Assembly (NCBI GenBank): GCA_034401795.1
Contig: CM067373.1
Span: 38,923,669-38,987,668 of the forward strand
Reading direction: 5' to 3'
DNA: 64,000 bases
Source of the DNA: Chaetoderma sp. LZ-2023a
Lineage: Eukaryota > Mollusca > Caudofoveata > Chaetodermatida > Chaetodermatidae
The position numbers and the translations under genes were made by a program. The notes beneath the pieces were generated by a model. The model saw only the letters and a list, made by a program, of their open reading frames with translations. It had not been told where the DNA came from and did not search any database. Below, piece by piece: positions 50,190 to 61,599 of this stretch. How positions within the stretch are numbered: position 1 is the stretch's first letter; every line of letters starts with the position of its first letter.

Positions 50190-51789
50190 GTGAGAATGGT
50201 ATAAATACATTGACGTATTGATCTAGATGCTGAAAACACACGTGAAAATGATGTCTTATAGTATTGATCTAGATGTTGAGAACACAGGTGAGAATAATAC
50301 CTTATAGTATTGATCTAGATGCTGAGAACACAGGTGAGAATAATACATTGTAGTATTGATCTAGATGCTGAGAACACACCTGAGAATGATACATTGTAGT
50401 ATTGATCTAGATGCTGAGAACACACCTGAGAATGATACTTTGTAGTATTGATCTAGACACTCAGAACACAGGTGGGAATGATACATTGTAGTATTGATCT
50501 AGATGCTGAGAACACAGGTGGGAATGATACATTGTAGTATTGATCTAGATGCTGAGAACACAGGTGAGAATGGTACATTGTAGTATTGATCTAGATGCTG
50601 AGAACACACCTGAGAATGATACATTGTAGTATTGATCTAGATGCTGAGAACACAGGTGAGAATGATACATTGTAGTATTGATCTAGACACTCAGAACACA
50701 AGTGGGAATGATACATTGTCGGATTGATCTAGATGCTGAGAACACAAGTGAGAATGATACATTGTCGTATTGATCTAGATGCTGAGAACACAGGTGGGAA
50801 TGATACATTGTCGTATTGATCTAGACACTCAGAACACAAGTGAGAATGATACATTGTAGTATTGATCTAGATGCTGAGAACACAGGTGAGAATGATACAT
50901 TGTAGTATTGATCTAGATGCTGAGAACACAGGTGTGAATGATACTTTGTAGTATTGATCTAGATGCTGGGAACACAGGTGAGAATGATACATTGTAGTAT
51001 TGATCTAGATGCTGAGAACACAGGTGAGAATGATACATTGTAGTATTGATCTAGATGTTGGGAACACAGGTGAGAATGATACAATGTAGTATTGATCTAG
51101 ATGCTGAGAACACAGGTGAGAATGATACATTGTAGTATTGATCTAGATGCTGAGAACACAGGTGAGAATGATACATTGTAGTATTGATCTAGATGCTGAG
51201 AACACAGGTGAGAATGATACATTGTAGTATTGATCTAGACACTCAGAACACAGATGAGAATGATACAATGTAGTATTGATCTAGATGCTGAGAACACAGG
51301 TGTGAATGATACTTTGTAGTATTGATCTAGACACTCAGAACACAGGTGAGAATGATACATTGTCGTATTGATCTAGATGCTGGGAACACAGGTGAGAATG
51401 ATACATTGTCGTATTGATCTAGATGCTGGGAACACAGGTGAGAATGATACATTGTAGTATTGATCTAGACACTCAGAACACAGGTGAGAATGATACATTG
51501 TCGTATTGATCTAGATGCTGGGAACACAGGTGAGAATGATACATTGTAGTATTGATCTAGATGCTGAGAACACAGGTGAGAATGATACATTGTAGTATTG
51601 ATCTAGATGCTGAGAACACAGGTGAGAATGATACATTGTAGTATTGATCTAGATGCTGAGAACACAGGTGAGAATGATACATTGTCGTATTGATCTAGAT
51701 GCTGAGAACACAGGTGGGAATGATACATTGTCGTATTGATCTAGATGTTGAGAACACAGGTGAGAATGATACATTGTAGTATTGATCTA
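50190..51789. repeat. 46-bp minisatellite, left part
   Basis: About 35 tandem units of GATCTAGATGCTGAGAACAC followed by AGGTGAGAATGATACATTGT and AGTATT. A second unit type has GACACTCAGAACACAAG. The array continues at 53449 after the Tc1 insertion. Every unit holds CAG/GTGAGA on the plus strand, antisense to the papilin-like gene. Confidence 0.95.
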
Positions 51790-53448
51790 TACACCTGTGC
51801 AAAAGTTAAGCACCAGCAAAAACAATAGAACGTAGAAACATGATGGTACAACTAGGCTGCCATACTTTTTGTCCCCGCGTTAGCTGACATAATTCCAAGT
51901 ACGAAATGCACATGCATGCATGACTTCACGCCGCTTGATGTCCGTGCGTGGCGGGAAACAGCACACGTGTTCAGTTATGTAAAAGTCCAGTTTGAGGTGT
52001 AGAACATTACATACAGATTTAGGCGACAAGATTAGGAATTTTGTGTTCATGACCGTGGTTTATTTGTACAGAGAGAATTAGCTCTTGATTGTGAACCGCT
52101 ATGGCAAGACGAAGGTTAAGTGATCGTGTGAAATGGCAAATCATAGGCATGCATACCACTGGTATGTCATGCAGAGAGATTGGCAGACAGCTGAACATTA
52201 ACCATACTGTAATCAGTCGTTTGATTGCAAAACATGGGCAAACTAACGAGGTGAAGGACAGGCCTAGATCTGGAAGACCGAAGAAGACTACTTCCCGTGA
52301 TGATCGAGCCCTAGTACGCCTTGTTAGGAGATCTCCATTCACCAACAGCAGAGTGCTCAGCCAGCAATGGGAAACGCGCAATAGAGTGTCAATGTCTACC
52401 GGCAAAAGGAGACTATGCTGCTGGCATGAAAGCTAGGAGACCTGTCAGACGTCCTCTCCTCACTGCACACCACAAAGAGGAGCGTCTGAGGTGGTGCAAC
52501 GAAAGAAGACACTGGAACATGAGATCCTGGAGACGGGTACACTGGGTCGATGAAAGTCGGTTCCTGCTTCATGCCACAGATGGTCGAACTCGTGTATGGA
52601 GGTCCAGACGCACGGCGTACGACCAACGTAACATCATGGAAGAAGTTCCATTTGGTGGAGGTTCCGTTATGATATGGGGGTGCATCTCATTTGATTGTAA
52701 GCTGGATCTGTTGACTGTACCTGGAACACTAAATGGACAAAGATATCAAGATTCCATACTGGATAGAGTTGTGGTCCCTCATTTTGTAAATCATGCACCT
52801 GGAACCCACCCTATATTCATGGATGACAACGCCCAACCACATCGTGCTAGAGCTGTGCATGAATACCTCCGCCAGAATGCCATCGAAACCCTACCATGGC
52901 CAGCAAGGAGCCCTGACATGAAACCTATTGAGCATATCTGGGACATTCTGGGAAACATGGTGAGAAGGAGGGATCCTCCTGTGCAGAACCTACAGGAATT
53001 AACAGACGCACTCCATCTTGAATGGCAACGAATACCACAATGGCGTATCAGTCGGTTGGTGACCAGCATGAGACGTCGTGTCCAGGCCGTCATCCAGGCA
53101 CAAGGTGGATATACCCGGTATTAATAATGACAGTCTCAAACTCGTGCACAGATGTTAAACTTCGTTTTCAGACACCATTAATGACAATCTAGCCACGTGT
53201 GTCAACTGTAGGGCAATAGTTGTCAGTTGTGTCAACGTAACCATATTCAGGCCTCATTTTCAAGTTCAAACAAAAACATACAGTGTTTCCCCACCATCAT
53301 AATCAGCATTCCTCTAGTTGCATTATTACCTCTTGCACTAAGATGGATGGGTACATAAATGTTTATGCTATTGCTTTCTTCATAGCACATGAATATACCC
53401 TCGCATGTGCGTAAAAATATGGTGGTGCTTAACTTTTGCACATGTGTA
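51790..53448 (+). mobile_element. Tc1/mariner-type DNA transposon inserted in the minisatellite
   Basis: 1659 bp with 26-bp inverted ends differing at one base (TACACCTGTGCAAAAG at the left, TACACATGTGCAAAAG at the right, both continuing TTAAGCACCA). It is flanked by TA on both sides (51788-51789 and 53449-53450), the Tc1/mariner target. The target TA is the one in GATCTAGATGCTG of a repeat unit. It carries one transposase gene with a frameshift. Confidence 0.95.
52101..53124 (+). pseudogene. Tc1-type transposase, single frameshift
   Basis: The N-terminal part (52101 to about 52415) has the paired-like helix-turn-helix region, with CREIGRQLNINHTVISRLI and the GRPKK hinge. The C-terminal part continues in another frame (from about 52420) with LTAHHKEERLRWCNE and the DDE catalytic core: VDESRF, MDDNAQPHRA and SPDMKPIEHIWD. 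The last two acidic residues are separated by 34 residues (DD34E), the Tc1 signature. One frame change near 52410-52415 breaks an otherwise full-length gene of about 340 codons ending TRY. All three catalytic residues are kept, so the copy is young. Confidence 0.93.
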
Positions 53449-56165
53449 TAGATGCTGGGAACACAGGTGGGAATGATACATTGTAGTATTGATCTAGACA
53501 CTCAGAACACAAGTGAGAATGATACATTGTAGTATTGATCTAGATGCTGAGAACACAGGTGAGAATGATACATTGTAGTATTGATCTAGATGCTGAGAAC
53601 ACAGGTGAGAATGATACATTGTAGTATTGATCTAGATGCTGAGAACACAGGTGAGAATGATACATTGTAGTATTGACCTAGACACTCAGAACACAAGTGG
53701 GAATGATACATTGTAGTATTGATCTAGATGCTGAGAACACAGGTGAGAATGATACATTGTAGTATTGATCTAGATGTTGGGAACACAGGTGAGAATGATA
53801 CATTGTAGTATTGATCTAGATGCTGAGAACACAGGTGAGAATGATACATTGTAGTATTGATCTAGATTCTGGGAACACAGGTGAGAATGATACATTGTAG
53901 TATTGATCTAGACACTCAGAACACAAGTGAGAATGATACATTGTAGTATTGATCTAGACACTCAGAACACAAGTGAGAATGATACATTGTAGTATTGATC
54001 TAGACACTCAGAACACAAGTGAGAATGATACATTGTAGTATTGACCTAGATGCTGAGAACACAGGTGAGAATGATACATTGTAGTATTGATCTAGTTGCT
54101 GGGAACACAGGTGAGAATGATACATTGTCGTATTGATCTAGACACTCAGAACACAAGTGAGAATGATACATTGTAGTATTGATCTAGATGCTGAGAACAC
54201 AGGTGAGAATGATACATTGTAGTATTGATCTAGATGCTGAGAACACAGGTGAGAATGATACATTGTAGTATTGACCTAGATGCTGAGAACACAGGTGTGA
54301 ATGATACATTGTAGTATTGATCTAGATGCTGAGAACACAGGTGAGAATGATACATTGTAGTATTGATCTAGATGCTGAGAACACAGGTGAGAATGATACA
54401 TAGTAGTATTGATCTAGATGCGGAGAACACAGGTGAGAATGATACATTGTAGTATTGATCTAGATGCGGAGAACACAGGTGAGAATGATACATTGTAGTA
54501 TTGATCTAGATGCTGGGAACACAGGTGAGAATGATACATTGTAGTATTGATCTAGATGCTGAGAACACAAGTGAGAATGATACATTGTAGTATTGATCTA
54601 GATGCTGAGAACACAGGTGAGAATGATACATTGTAGTATTGATCTAGATGCTGAGAACACAGGTGTGAATGATACATTGTAGTATTGACCTAGATGCTGA
54701 GAACACAGGTGAGAATGATACATTGTAGTATTGACCTAGATGCTGAGAACACAGGTGAGAATGATACATTGTCGTATTGATCTAGACACTCAGAACACAG
54801 GTGATAATGATACATTGTAGTATTGATCTAGATGCTGAGAACACAGGTGAGAATGATACATTGTAGTATTGATCTAGACACTCAGAACACAAGTGGGAAT
54901 GATACATTGTAGTATTGATCTAGATGCTGAGAACACAGGTGAGAATGATACTTTGTAGTATTGATCTAGATGCTGAGAACACAGGTGAGAATGATACATT
55001 GTAGTATTGATCTAGATGCTGAGAACACAGGTGTGAATGATACTTTGTAGTATTGATCTAGATGCTGAGAACACAGGTGTGAATGATACATTGTAGCATT
55101 GATCTAGATGCTGAGAACACATGTGAGAATGATACATTGTAGTATTGACCTAGATGCTGAGAACACAGGTGAGAATGATACATTGTAGTATTGATCTAGA
55201 TGCTGGGAACACAGGTGAGAATGACACATTGTCGTATTGATCTAGATGCTGGGAACACAGGTGAGAATGATACATTGTAGTATTGATCTAGATGCTGAGA
55301 ACACAGGTGAGAATGATACATTGTAGTATTGATCTAGATGCTGAGAACACAGGTGAGAATGATACATTGTAGTATTGATCTAGACACTCAGAACACAAGT
55401 GAGAATGATACATTGTCGTATTGATCTAGATGTTGAGAACACAGGTGAGAATGATACATTGTAGTATTGACCTAGATGTTGAGAACACAGGTGAGAATGA
55501 TACATTGTCGTATTGATCTAGATGCTGGGAACACAGGTTGGAATGATACATTGTCGTATTGATCTAGATGCTGAGAACACAGGTGGGAATGATACATTGT
55601 CGTATTGATCTAGACACTCAGAACACAAGTGAGAATGATACATTGTAGTATTGATCTAGATGCTGAGAACACAGGTGAGAATGATACATTGTCGTATTGA
55701 TCTAGATGCTGGGAACACAAGTGAGAATGATACATTGTAGTATTGATCTAGATGCTGAGAACACAGGTGAGAATGATACATTGTAGTATTGATCTAGATG
55801 CTGGGAACACAGGTGAGAATGATACATTGTAGTATTGATCTAGTCACTCAGAACACAGGTGAGAATGATACATTGTAGTATTGATCTAGATGCTGAGAAC
55901 ACAGGTGAGAATGATACATTGTCGTATTGATCTAGATGCTGAGAACACAAGTGAGAATGATACATTGTAGTATTGATCTAGATGCTGAGAACACAGGTGA
56001 GAATGATACATTGTAGTATTGATCTAGATGCTGAGAACACAGGTGAGAATGATACATTGTCGTATTGATCTAGATGCTGAGAACACAAGTGAGAATGATA
56101 CATTGTAGTATTGATCTAGATGCTGAGAACGCAGGTGAGAATAATATAAATACACTGTAATATCG
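53449..56165. repeat. 46-bp minisatellite, right part
   Basis: About 59 further units of the same array. Unit variants (CTGAGAACACAGG, CTGGGAACACAGG, CACTCAGAACACAAG, and TGTAG versus TGTCG) are interspersed in short runs, suggesting repeated local expansions. Confidence 0.95.
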
Positions 56166-56189
56166 ATCTAGATGCAGTACTGAAACTTT

Positions 56190-56214
56190 ATATATATATA
56201 TATATATATATATT
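56190..56214. repeat. (TA)n microsatellite
   Basis: About twelve TA dinucleotides directly after the minisatellite. Confidence 0.85.
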
Positions 56215-56635
56215 AATTATGTAATGCTTGTGACCCATGGTCTGTTTAGTTTTTTTATGACAGAGAGCTAAATGCAAAACTTAAACCAAAATTGAACACT
56301 GCACATGGTATCACATTTGCTCTTCTGCTCTCTGAACAGGACAGCTAAAAAGCAGTCTTCACTTGGCAGGCTGCAAATGGACATTTCTTATAATAATAAT
56401 AATAATAAGTACATTTATAAAGCGCTGAATCCATGACAATGCGTGCTCTAAGCGCTAGTGCGTAATAGCTATATCTACTGAGAATATGCTCGTTTGAAAA
56501 GGGTGGTTTTCAGTTGTGATTTGAAAATATCTAATGATGCTGAGTTTTTTAGACTAAGTGGTAGTCTTGCAGGAGACATTTTAGGTGGTTTGAGCATGTA
56601 CGAGTTATGGTGAAGGGCAACATGCTATATACATC
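56215..56635. other. Intron with a TAATAATAA/AGCGC repeat, no gene
   Basis: Contains (ATA)n followed by AGTACATTTATAAAGCGCTG and GCTCTAAGCGC (about 56390-56460), a dispersed short repeat of the kind common in molluscan DNA. Otherwise nothing recognised. Confidence 0.4.
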
Positions 56636-56890
56636 CCTCAATGGACCTTTCCAGTTTTAGCTATGCCCCGCCCATCTCTAGATAAGCACCATCTACATCT
56701 ATGGCAGCAACAGCGCCCAGTCAAATTAGTTCTTAAATAACAAAGACATACAATGTGTCGGACTATTAATTTCCAGAAAACTAAACTATGGCAGAAACAG
56801 CACCCAGTCAAATTAGTTTCAAAATATTCAACAGCATGTTTCTTAAATAGAAAAAACGTACAATTTGTACAACGTGTCGGACTATTAAGC
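56636..56890 (+). repeat. Dispersed repeat shared with 37380-37640 (inverted), possible DIRS 5' UTR fragment
   Basis: TCAATGGACCTTTCCAG, TAGCTATGCCCCGCCCATCT and CCCAGTCAAATTAGTTTCAA match 37380-37640 on the opposite strand. That locus lies between a diverged DIRS gag and left repeat, so this may be a fragment of the same element. Within it a segment of about 100 bp (CAGTCAAATTAGTT to GTGTCGGACTATTAA) is duplicated. Confidence 0.5.
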
Positions 56891-56998
56891 GTTAAAGCCA
56901 GGCTTAATCGAATTACTCATGTCAGCATACATATCGCATAGTTGATTTTGATGGCATATGATTGAGTGAGGAAATGGATTCATGAATCCTAAGCTGAC

Positions 56999-57190
56999 CT
57001 GTCCCGCCACCGTCACTGCCATCACATTTTGCTTCACATGCCTCCACTGTTGCAAACCTATTTTCATTGCCATTGCATCCACCGTAATGAAATATTTGAC
57101 ATTTCTTTGTTTTGATATCAAAGTACCAGCGTCTCAATTTTGCTCGACATCGACCCATCACAGGAGGCAGGAAACAAATCTGCTCATCCC
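56999..57190 (-). CDS. PPN: Papilin-like gene, Kunitz exon (first in the window)
   Basis: 192-nt phase 1-1 exon. Acceptor CTGCCTCCAG ends at 57191; donor ACAG/GTCAGC follows 56999. It encodes a Kunitz domain with exact spacing 8-15-7-12-3 (CFLPPVMGRC, KKC, FHYGGC, EAC, AKC) and a short Gly/Asp tail. The residue after the second Cys is Arg, with Gly two before that Cys, so this domain has a canonical trypsin-type inhibitory loop, unlike the two later Kunitz exons. Its phase fits the cassette exon at 60703-60781 upstream. Confidence 0.87.
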
Positions 57191-57770
57191 CTGGAGGCAG
57201 AAATATGCATGCAAAAACAGCAATAAAACAAAGCCAAAAACACAATAAAAAAATAGCAGTTATTATGTTGTGCAATTATGTTACTGGGTTATCAGTTGGT
57301 AAACATTCATCAGCACCATATATGATCGACACGACCAAACTTCTACGATAAAAATGCATATATTGGGTATCATTATCCTCAACCTGCAATAGGGCATTTC
57401 ACTTTGGTCTTCCATTTATTTGTTTGTCTGTTCAAAGAAGTGACTGATCCAATACAAAAGACCAGTAACAAAATTGCTTCATGCCAATCCCAAAACCTGT
57501 TATAATGTGACTGTTATGCGTTGAAATTTTCATTTCATATAGGCGCAAATTAGAGATGACAGAAAACTCACATAACATTAACCTTTTTATCACCTCACTC
57601 GTATATGGTGCAGAAAAAACTCCAAGCAAAATGCAATTTGTGTTAGTAAAAGAATCATTTTAATTGTACATTAAAAGCTATTATTTACATTTAGTCCATG
57701 TTTAATTGAGGCAAAAAATGGGTACATATTGTCAGTTAAATACATCATACATTCCAGCATGATAACCCGC
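57191..57770. other. Intron, no gene recognised
   Basis: AT-rich intron sequence; no repeats or coding signals noted. Confidence 0.4.
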
Positions 57771-57774
57771 ACAA

Positions 57775-57990
57775 CATTCAAACCTGTCTTAAGCTACCAC
57801 CTACTCTTAAGTGACCATCTGTCTTAAGTGACCATATGTCTTAAGTGACCACATGTCTCAAGTGACCACATGTCTTATGTGACCATCTGTCTTAAGTGAC
57901 CACCTGTCTTAGGTGACCCACTGTCTAACGTGACCACATGTCTTAAACTACCACCTGTCTTAAATGACTACCTGTCTTAGGTGGCCACCT
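57775..57990. repeat. Minisatellite, about 20-bp unit
   Basis: About eleven copies of CTTAAGTGACCACCTGTCTT with variation, in an intron. Confidence 0.8.
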
Positions 57991-58075
57991 GATAGAGCAC
58001 CAACAATTGGTCACTAACGGCAGGTGGTCTTGGCACCCTTTAACCCTTAGCACACTGATGTCAATATTCTATCTT

Positions 58076-58285
58076 TTACTGCATCAATAGTAAAGAAACT
58101 GGTTTTTAATTTACAACAATTTTGGTGGACGATGTTGCTGTCTATGACAGCACCATCTTCCACCAAATTTGTTGAAATCTTTTACTGCATCAATAGTAAA
58201 GAAACTGGTGTTTACTTTACAACAATTTTGGTGGACGATGTTGCTGTCTACGACAGCACCATCTTCCACCAAATTTGTTGAAAAA
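58076..58285. repeat. Two tandem copies of a hairpin-forming repeat
   Basis: A unit of about 105 bp occurs twice, each containing a palindrome (58114-58172 and 58222-58280) with arms GGTGGACGATGTTGCTGTC and GACAGCACCATCTTCCACC. The copies differ at few bases (TATGAC versus TACGAC). Confidence 0.85.
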
Positions 58286-58402
58286 TAAACACCAGTTCAT
58301 CTTTTACTTCAATTTGAAAATTAAAAATTTTGACAGAATGGTAAGGGTTAATAGTTCAGATTCATCAGGAAAATCTGATATTTGCTCATGCAATGTCAAT
58401 TT

Positions 58403-58516
58403 CCAGGCCAAGAGAACACTAATTCCAAAAGTTTACAATTGCAATGACTGGGTCGATTATTGAACCAGGAATTCAAGTGTCATATTTTCAAAAACTATTT
58501 TCTCTTCTCCTGGCAA
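58403..58516. repeat. Hairpin (MITE-like) repeat, second copy
   Basis: Arms start GCCAAGAGAACACTA and end TTTTCTCTTCTCCTGGC, centred on GACTGGGTCGATTATTGAACC. Same family as 14384-14494, including the right flank GACCACTACAGAGGCC. Confidence 0.65.
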
Positions 58517-58609
58517 TGGACATTCCTCAAGACCACTACAGAGGCCGGATTTGGCCAGCTTGACCATTACAGTGTTAATACAAGTTACTTATGATAGTAT
58601 AGGCCTTTG

Positions 58610-60410
58610 GGTCACATGACAGTGGCTCTTTAAGAGAAATGGTCTTTGGGCATCACACAGTGGTGGTTCTTTAAAACATATGGGCTTTTTGGCGCTCACC
58701 TGATGAGGGTTCTTTAAGACAAACCATCTTTTAGGGTCACATGCTAGTGGTTCTTTAAGACACATTGTCTTTTGACATCACACAGTGGTGACTTATTAAG
58801 ACAAATGGTCTTTAGGGGTCACATAGTGATGGTTCTTTAAGACACCTTTTTTCGGGCTTACATCATGGTGGTTCTTGAAGACATGTTGGGGTCCATATGA
58901 TGGTGGGTTTTTAAGACACATGTTGGGTTTTTTTAGGGGTGTCGCATGATGATGGTGGTTCTTTAAGACATATGGTCTTTTGTGGGTCACATGATGTTGA
59001 TTCTTTAAGACACATGGTCTTTTGGGGTCACATGATAGTGGCTCTTTAAGACAAATGGGCTTTTTGGGGCTCACCTGATGAGGGTTCTTTAAGACAAATC
59101 ATCTTTTAGGGTCACATGCTAGTGGTTCTTTAAGACACATTGTCTTTTGACATCACACAGTGGGGACTTATTAAGACAAATGGTCTTTAGGGGTCACATA
59201 GTGATGGTTCTTTAAGACCACATTTTTTTCGGGCTCATCATGGTGGTTCTTGAAGACATGTTGGGGTCCATATGATGGTGGGTTTTTAAGACACATGTTG
59301 TTGGTTTTTTGGGGGGGTTTGGGGTGTCATATGATGGTGGTTCTTTACAACATATGGTCTTTTGGGGGTCACATGATAGTGGTTCTTTAAGACAAATGAT
59401 ATTTTGGGGGGGTTACATGCAAGTGGTTTTTTAAAGACACATTGTCGTTTGGGGGTTATATAATGGTAGTTCTTTTTTGGTGTAAAGGTGGTTCTTTAAG
59501 AAATGATAAAGGTTCTTTAAGACACATGGTCTTTTGGGGTCACATGATGGTGGTTCTTTAACACAAATGATCTTTTGGGGTCACACAGTGGTGGTTTTTA
59601 GGACAGATGGTCTTGTGGGGTCACAGAGTGGTGGTTATTTAAGACGCATTTTTGGGAGGTTTGGTGGTTCTTTAAGACACATGGTCTTTTGGGGGTCACA
59701 TGACGATGGTGGTTTGCTAAGACACATGGTATTTTGGTGGTCATATGATGATGGTGGTTCCTTAAGACAAATGGTCTTTGGAAGGAGGAGTCACATAGTG
59801 GTGGTTCTAGAAGACACTTGGTTTTGGGGGCCTCACATAATGGTAGTTCTTCAAGACATATGGTTTTTTAGGGGTCACATGATGATGGTGGTTCGCTAAG
59901 ACACATGTTCTTTTGTGGATCACATGAGTTGTTCTTTAAGACACATGGTCATTTTGGGGCTAACATGATGGTGGTTCTTTAAGACAAATTATTTTTTGGG
60001 GCCACACAGTGGTTGTTATTTAGGATACATGGTCTTTTGGGGTCACATGATGGTGCTTCTTTAAGACACATTGTCTTTTGGGTCACACAGTGCCTGTTTT
60101 TTTAGGAAAGATGATCTTTTAGGGGTCACGCACTGGTGGTTCTTTAAGGCATATTGTCTTCTGGGGGTCATAGAGTGGTGGTTATTTAAGACAGGTTTTT
60201 GGGAGGCTTGGTGATTCTTTAAGACACACAGTTTTTAGGAGGGTCACATGATGATGGTGGTTCGCTAAGACATGGTCTTTTGTGGATTACACGACAGTGG
60301 TTCTTTAAGATACATGGTCCATTGGGGATCACATTATGGTGGTTCTTTAAGACACATGCCCTTTTGAGGGTCACATGATGGTGGTTCTTTAACACACATG
60401 GTACATGAAG
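58610..60410. repeat. Minisatellite, about 45-55-bp unit
   Basis: Imperfect units of GGTTCTTTAAGACACATGGT followed by CTTTTGGGGTCACATGATGG. A block of about 460 bp (58640-59080) is largely repeated at 59030-59330, showing higher-order duplication. Open frames here only translate the repeat. Confidence 0.85.
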
Positions 60411-60424
60411 TAACACATTTAGGT

Positions 60425-60512
60425 AAGTCAGCCACACACATGCATGCATGCAAACACACATACATACACGCACATGCACACACGTACACACGCATGTATG
60501 CACACACTATTA
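60425..60512. repeat. CA/TG-rich simple repeat
   Basis: Alternating purine-pyrimidine tract of CACACA, CATGCATG and TACACAC, a possible Z-DNA former. Confidence 0.7.
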
Positions 60513-60702
60513 TGATGCTTACAGCATAGGTAATGTCATCTCTTGTTATGATGTAAGCATAAGTAATTCATTCTGCTCCAAAAATGTAAGCATAAGTAAA
60601 GGAAATCTGCTGACACGTGGTTCATTCAGGTTAATTTCAAGCCTTGAACAATGTAAGTGAGGGTAATTCAAAATGTTTAAATAAATTTTTTTACACACAT
60701 AC

Positions 60703-60781
60703 TGTCAGCTTGAGGACAATTCAGTTGTTCGGGTCCACTGGCCGCGGTGATGCCATCAATACAGCATCCATACTGAGTGTC
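60703..60781 (-). CDS. PPN: Papilin-like gene, papilin cassette exon
   Basis: 79-nt exon, entry phase 0 and exit phase 1. Acceptor TTTTCTCGCAG precedes 60781; donor GACA/GTATGT follows 60703. It encodes DTQYGCCIDGITAASGPE followed by QLNCP. This matches the short papilin/lacunin cassette (S/T-x-Y/F-GCC-x-DG-x-T-x-A-x-GP...CP), which in papilins lies between the TSP1 repeats and the Kunitz array. It is the exon that identifies the gene. Phases match the TSP1 exon before it and the Kunitz exon after it. It is too short to appear as an ordinary open frame. Confidence 0.83.
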
Positions 60782-61361
60782 CTGCGAGAAAATAAACCAC
60801 AAAATCAAGAACAGATAAAATATCAAGACTTCGAACGCAAGAGATTAAATTATAAAAAAATCATTGACAATGTAAGAGAGTATTTTCATGGGAGCTGTTG
60901 ATGCTTACTGCAGCAGTATGTTCCAACGTGTTTCAGTCACATTCGTCTCAAAATATTCAACAGATGACATGAATGCTTGGCTTCAAATGTAGAATCAGAC
61001 ATTTCTGCGTCAGTAATGAATAACTTTTGATTCATTAAATAATTAATTCTCTAAACTGAAATAAAATAAGCGTGAATGGACCACAGATGTGATTTTTGTC
61101 TTTGGTAGAAATGTGACCTATATCCTGGCATGCTAACTGTCAGTCGCAGCTAAACATTTAAATATGAACATGAAGAATTCAAATCATTGATAGCTGATAT
61201 TGTAAGATTTCAGTTCATTGATAAGTATGCTAAAAATATGTTGATTCAGTCTCATCCAACTGAATGAACCACAAACTCAGAGTATGATAAGTGAACTCGT
61301 AATCTAAAACACACTCACTGGCACAAGCATGCACACACGAACACACACTGACATCACTTAC
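60782..61361. other. Intron, no gene recognised
   Basis: AT-rich intron between the cassette and TSP1 exons. Contains a CAAAATATTCAACAG phrase (about 60947) shared with the hairpin at 37431-37500. Confidence 0.45.
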
Positions 61362-61569
61362 CTCACATGATAATTTCTGTGGTAGACATGGCACACCATG
61401 ATTACACTTCTTCACACTGTCAGGCCGGACGCCAGATACTCGGACACAAGCGGTATCACGGATAGTGGAAGTGTGACCATCTCCTGTGGTAAGTGTACAG
61501 TGTACAGTACGCATCTTCAGTCCACTGCCACATGAACGTGAACATGCACTCCACTCCTCCGCATGCCAG
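61362..61569 (-). CDS. PPN: Papilin-like gene, thrombospondin type-1 exon
   Basis: 208-nt exon. Acceptor CTTGTTTTCAG ends at 61570; donor GAG/GTAAGTGATG follows 61362. It encodes WHAEEWSACSRSCGSGLKMR with further Cys residues (VHC, TAC, KKC, VPC, LSC), the TSP1 pattern W..WS.CS..CG.G...R...C seen in papilin and ADAMTS-like proteins. It ends at phase 0, matching the cassette exon. The exons upstream (signal peptide, other TSP1 repeats, spacer) lie beyond the right edge or beyond DIRS copy 7. Expected location: secreted, extracellular matrix. Confidence 0.87.
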
Positions 61570-61599
61570 CTGAAAACAAGGGCAGATAACCAGAGCTTG

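Noticed and set aside
50190-56165. Regular 46-bp repeats could be mistaken for a CRISPR array.
   Set aside because: Units are directly contiguous with no unique spacers, there are no cas genes, and the DNA is eukaryotic. It is a minisatellite.
59534-59899. 121-codon open frame on the plus strand.
   Set aside because: It only translates the G/T-rich minisatellite unit; composition is repetitive and there is no conserved domain.
60425-60660. Open frames around the CA-rich tract as small genes.
   Set aside because: They translate simple repeats (His/Thr/Cys-rich) and lie in the intron between the cassette and the first Kunitz exon.
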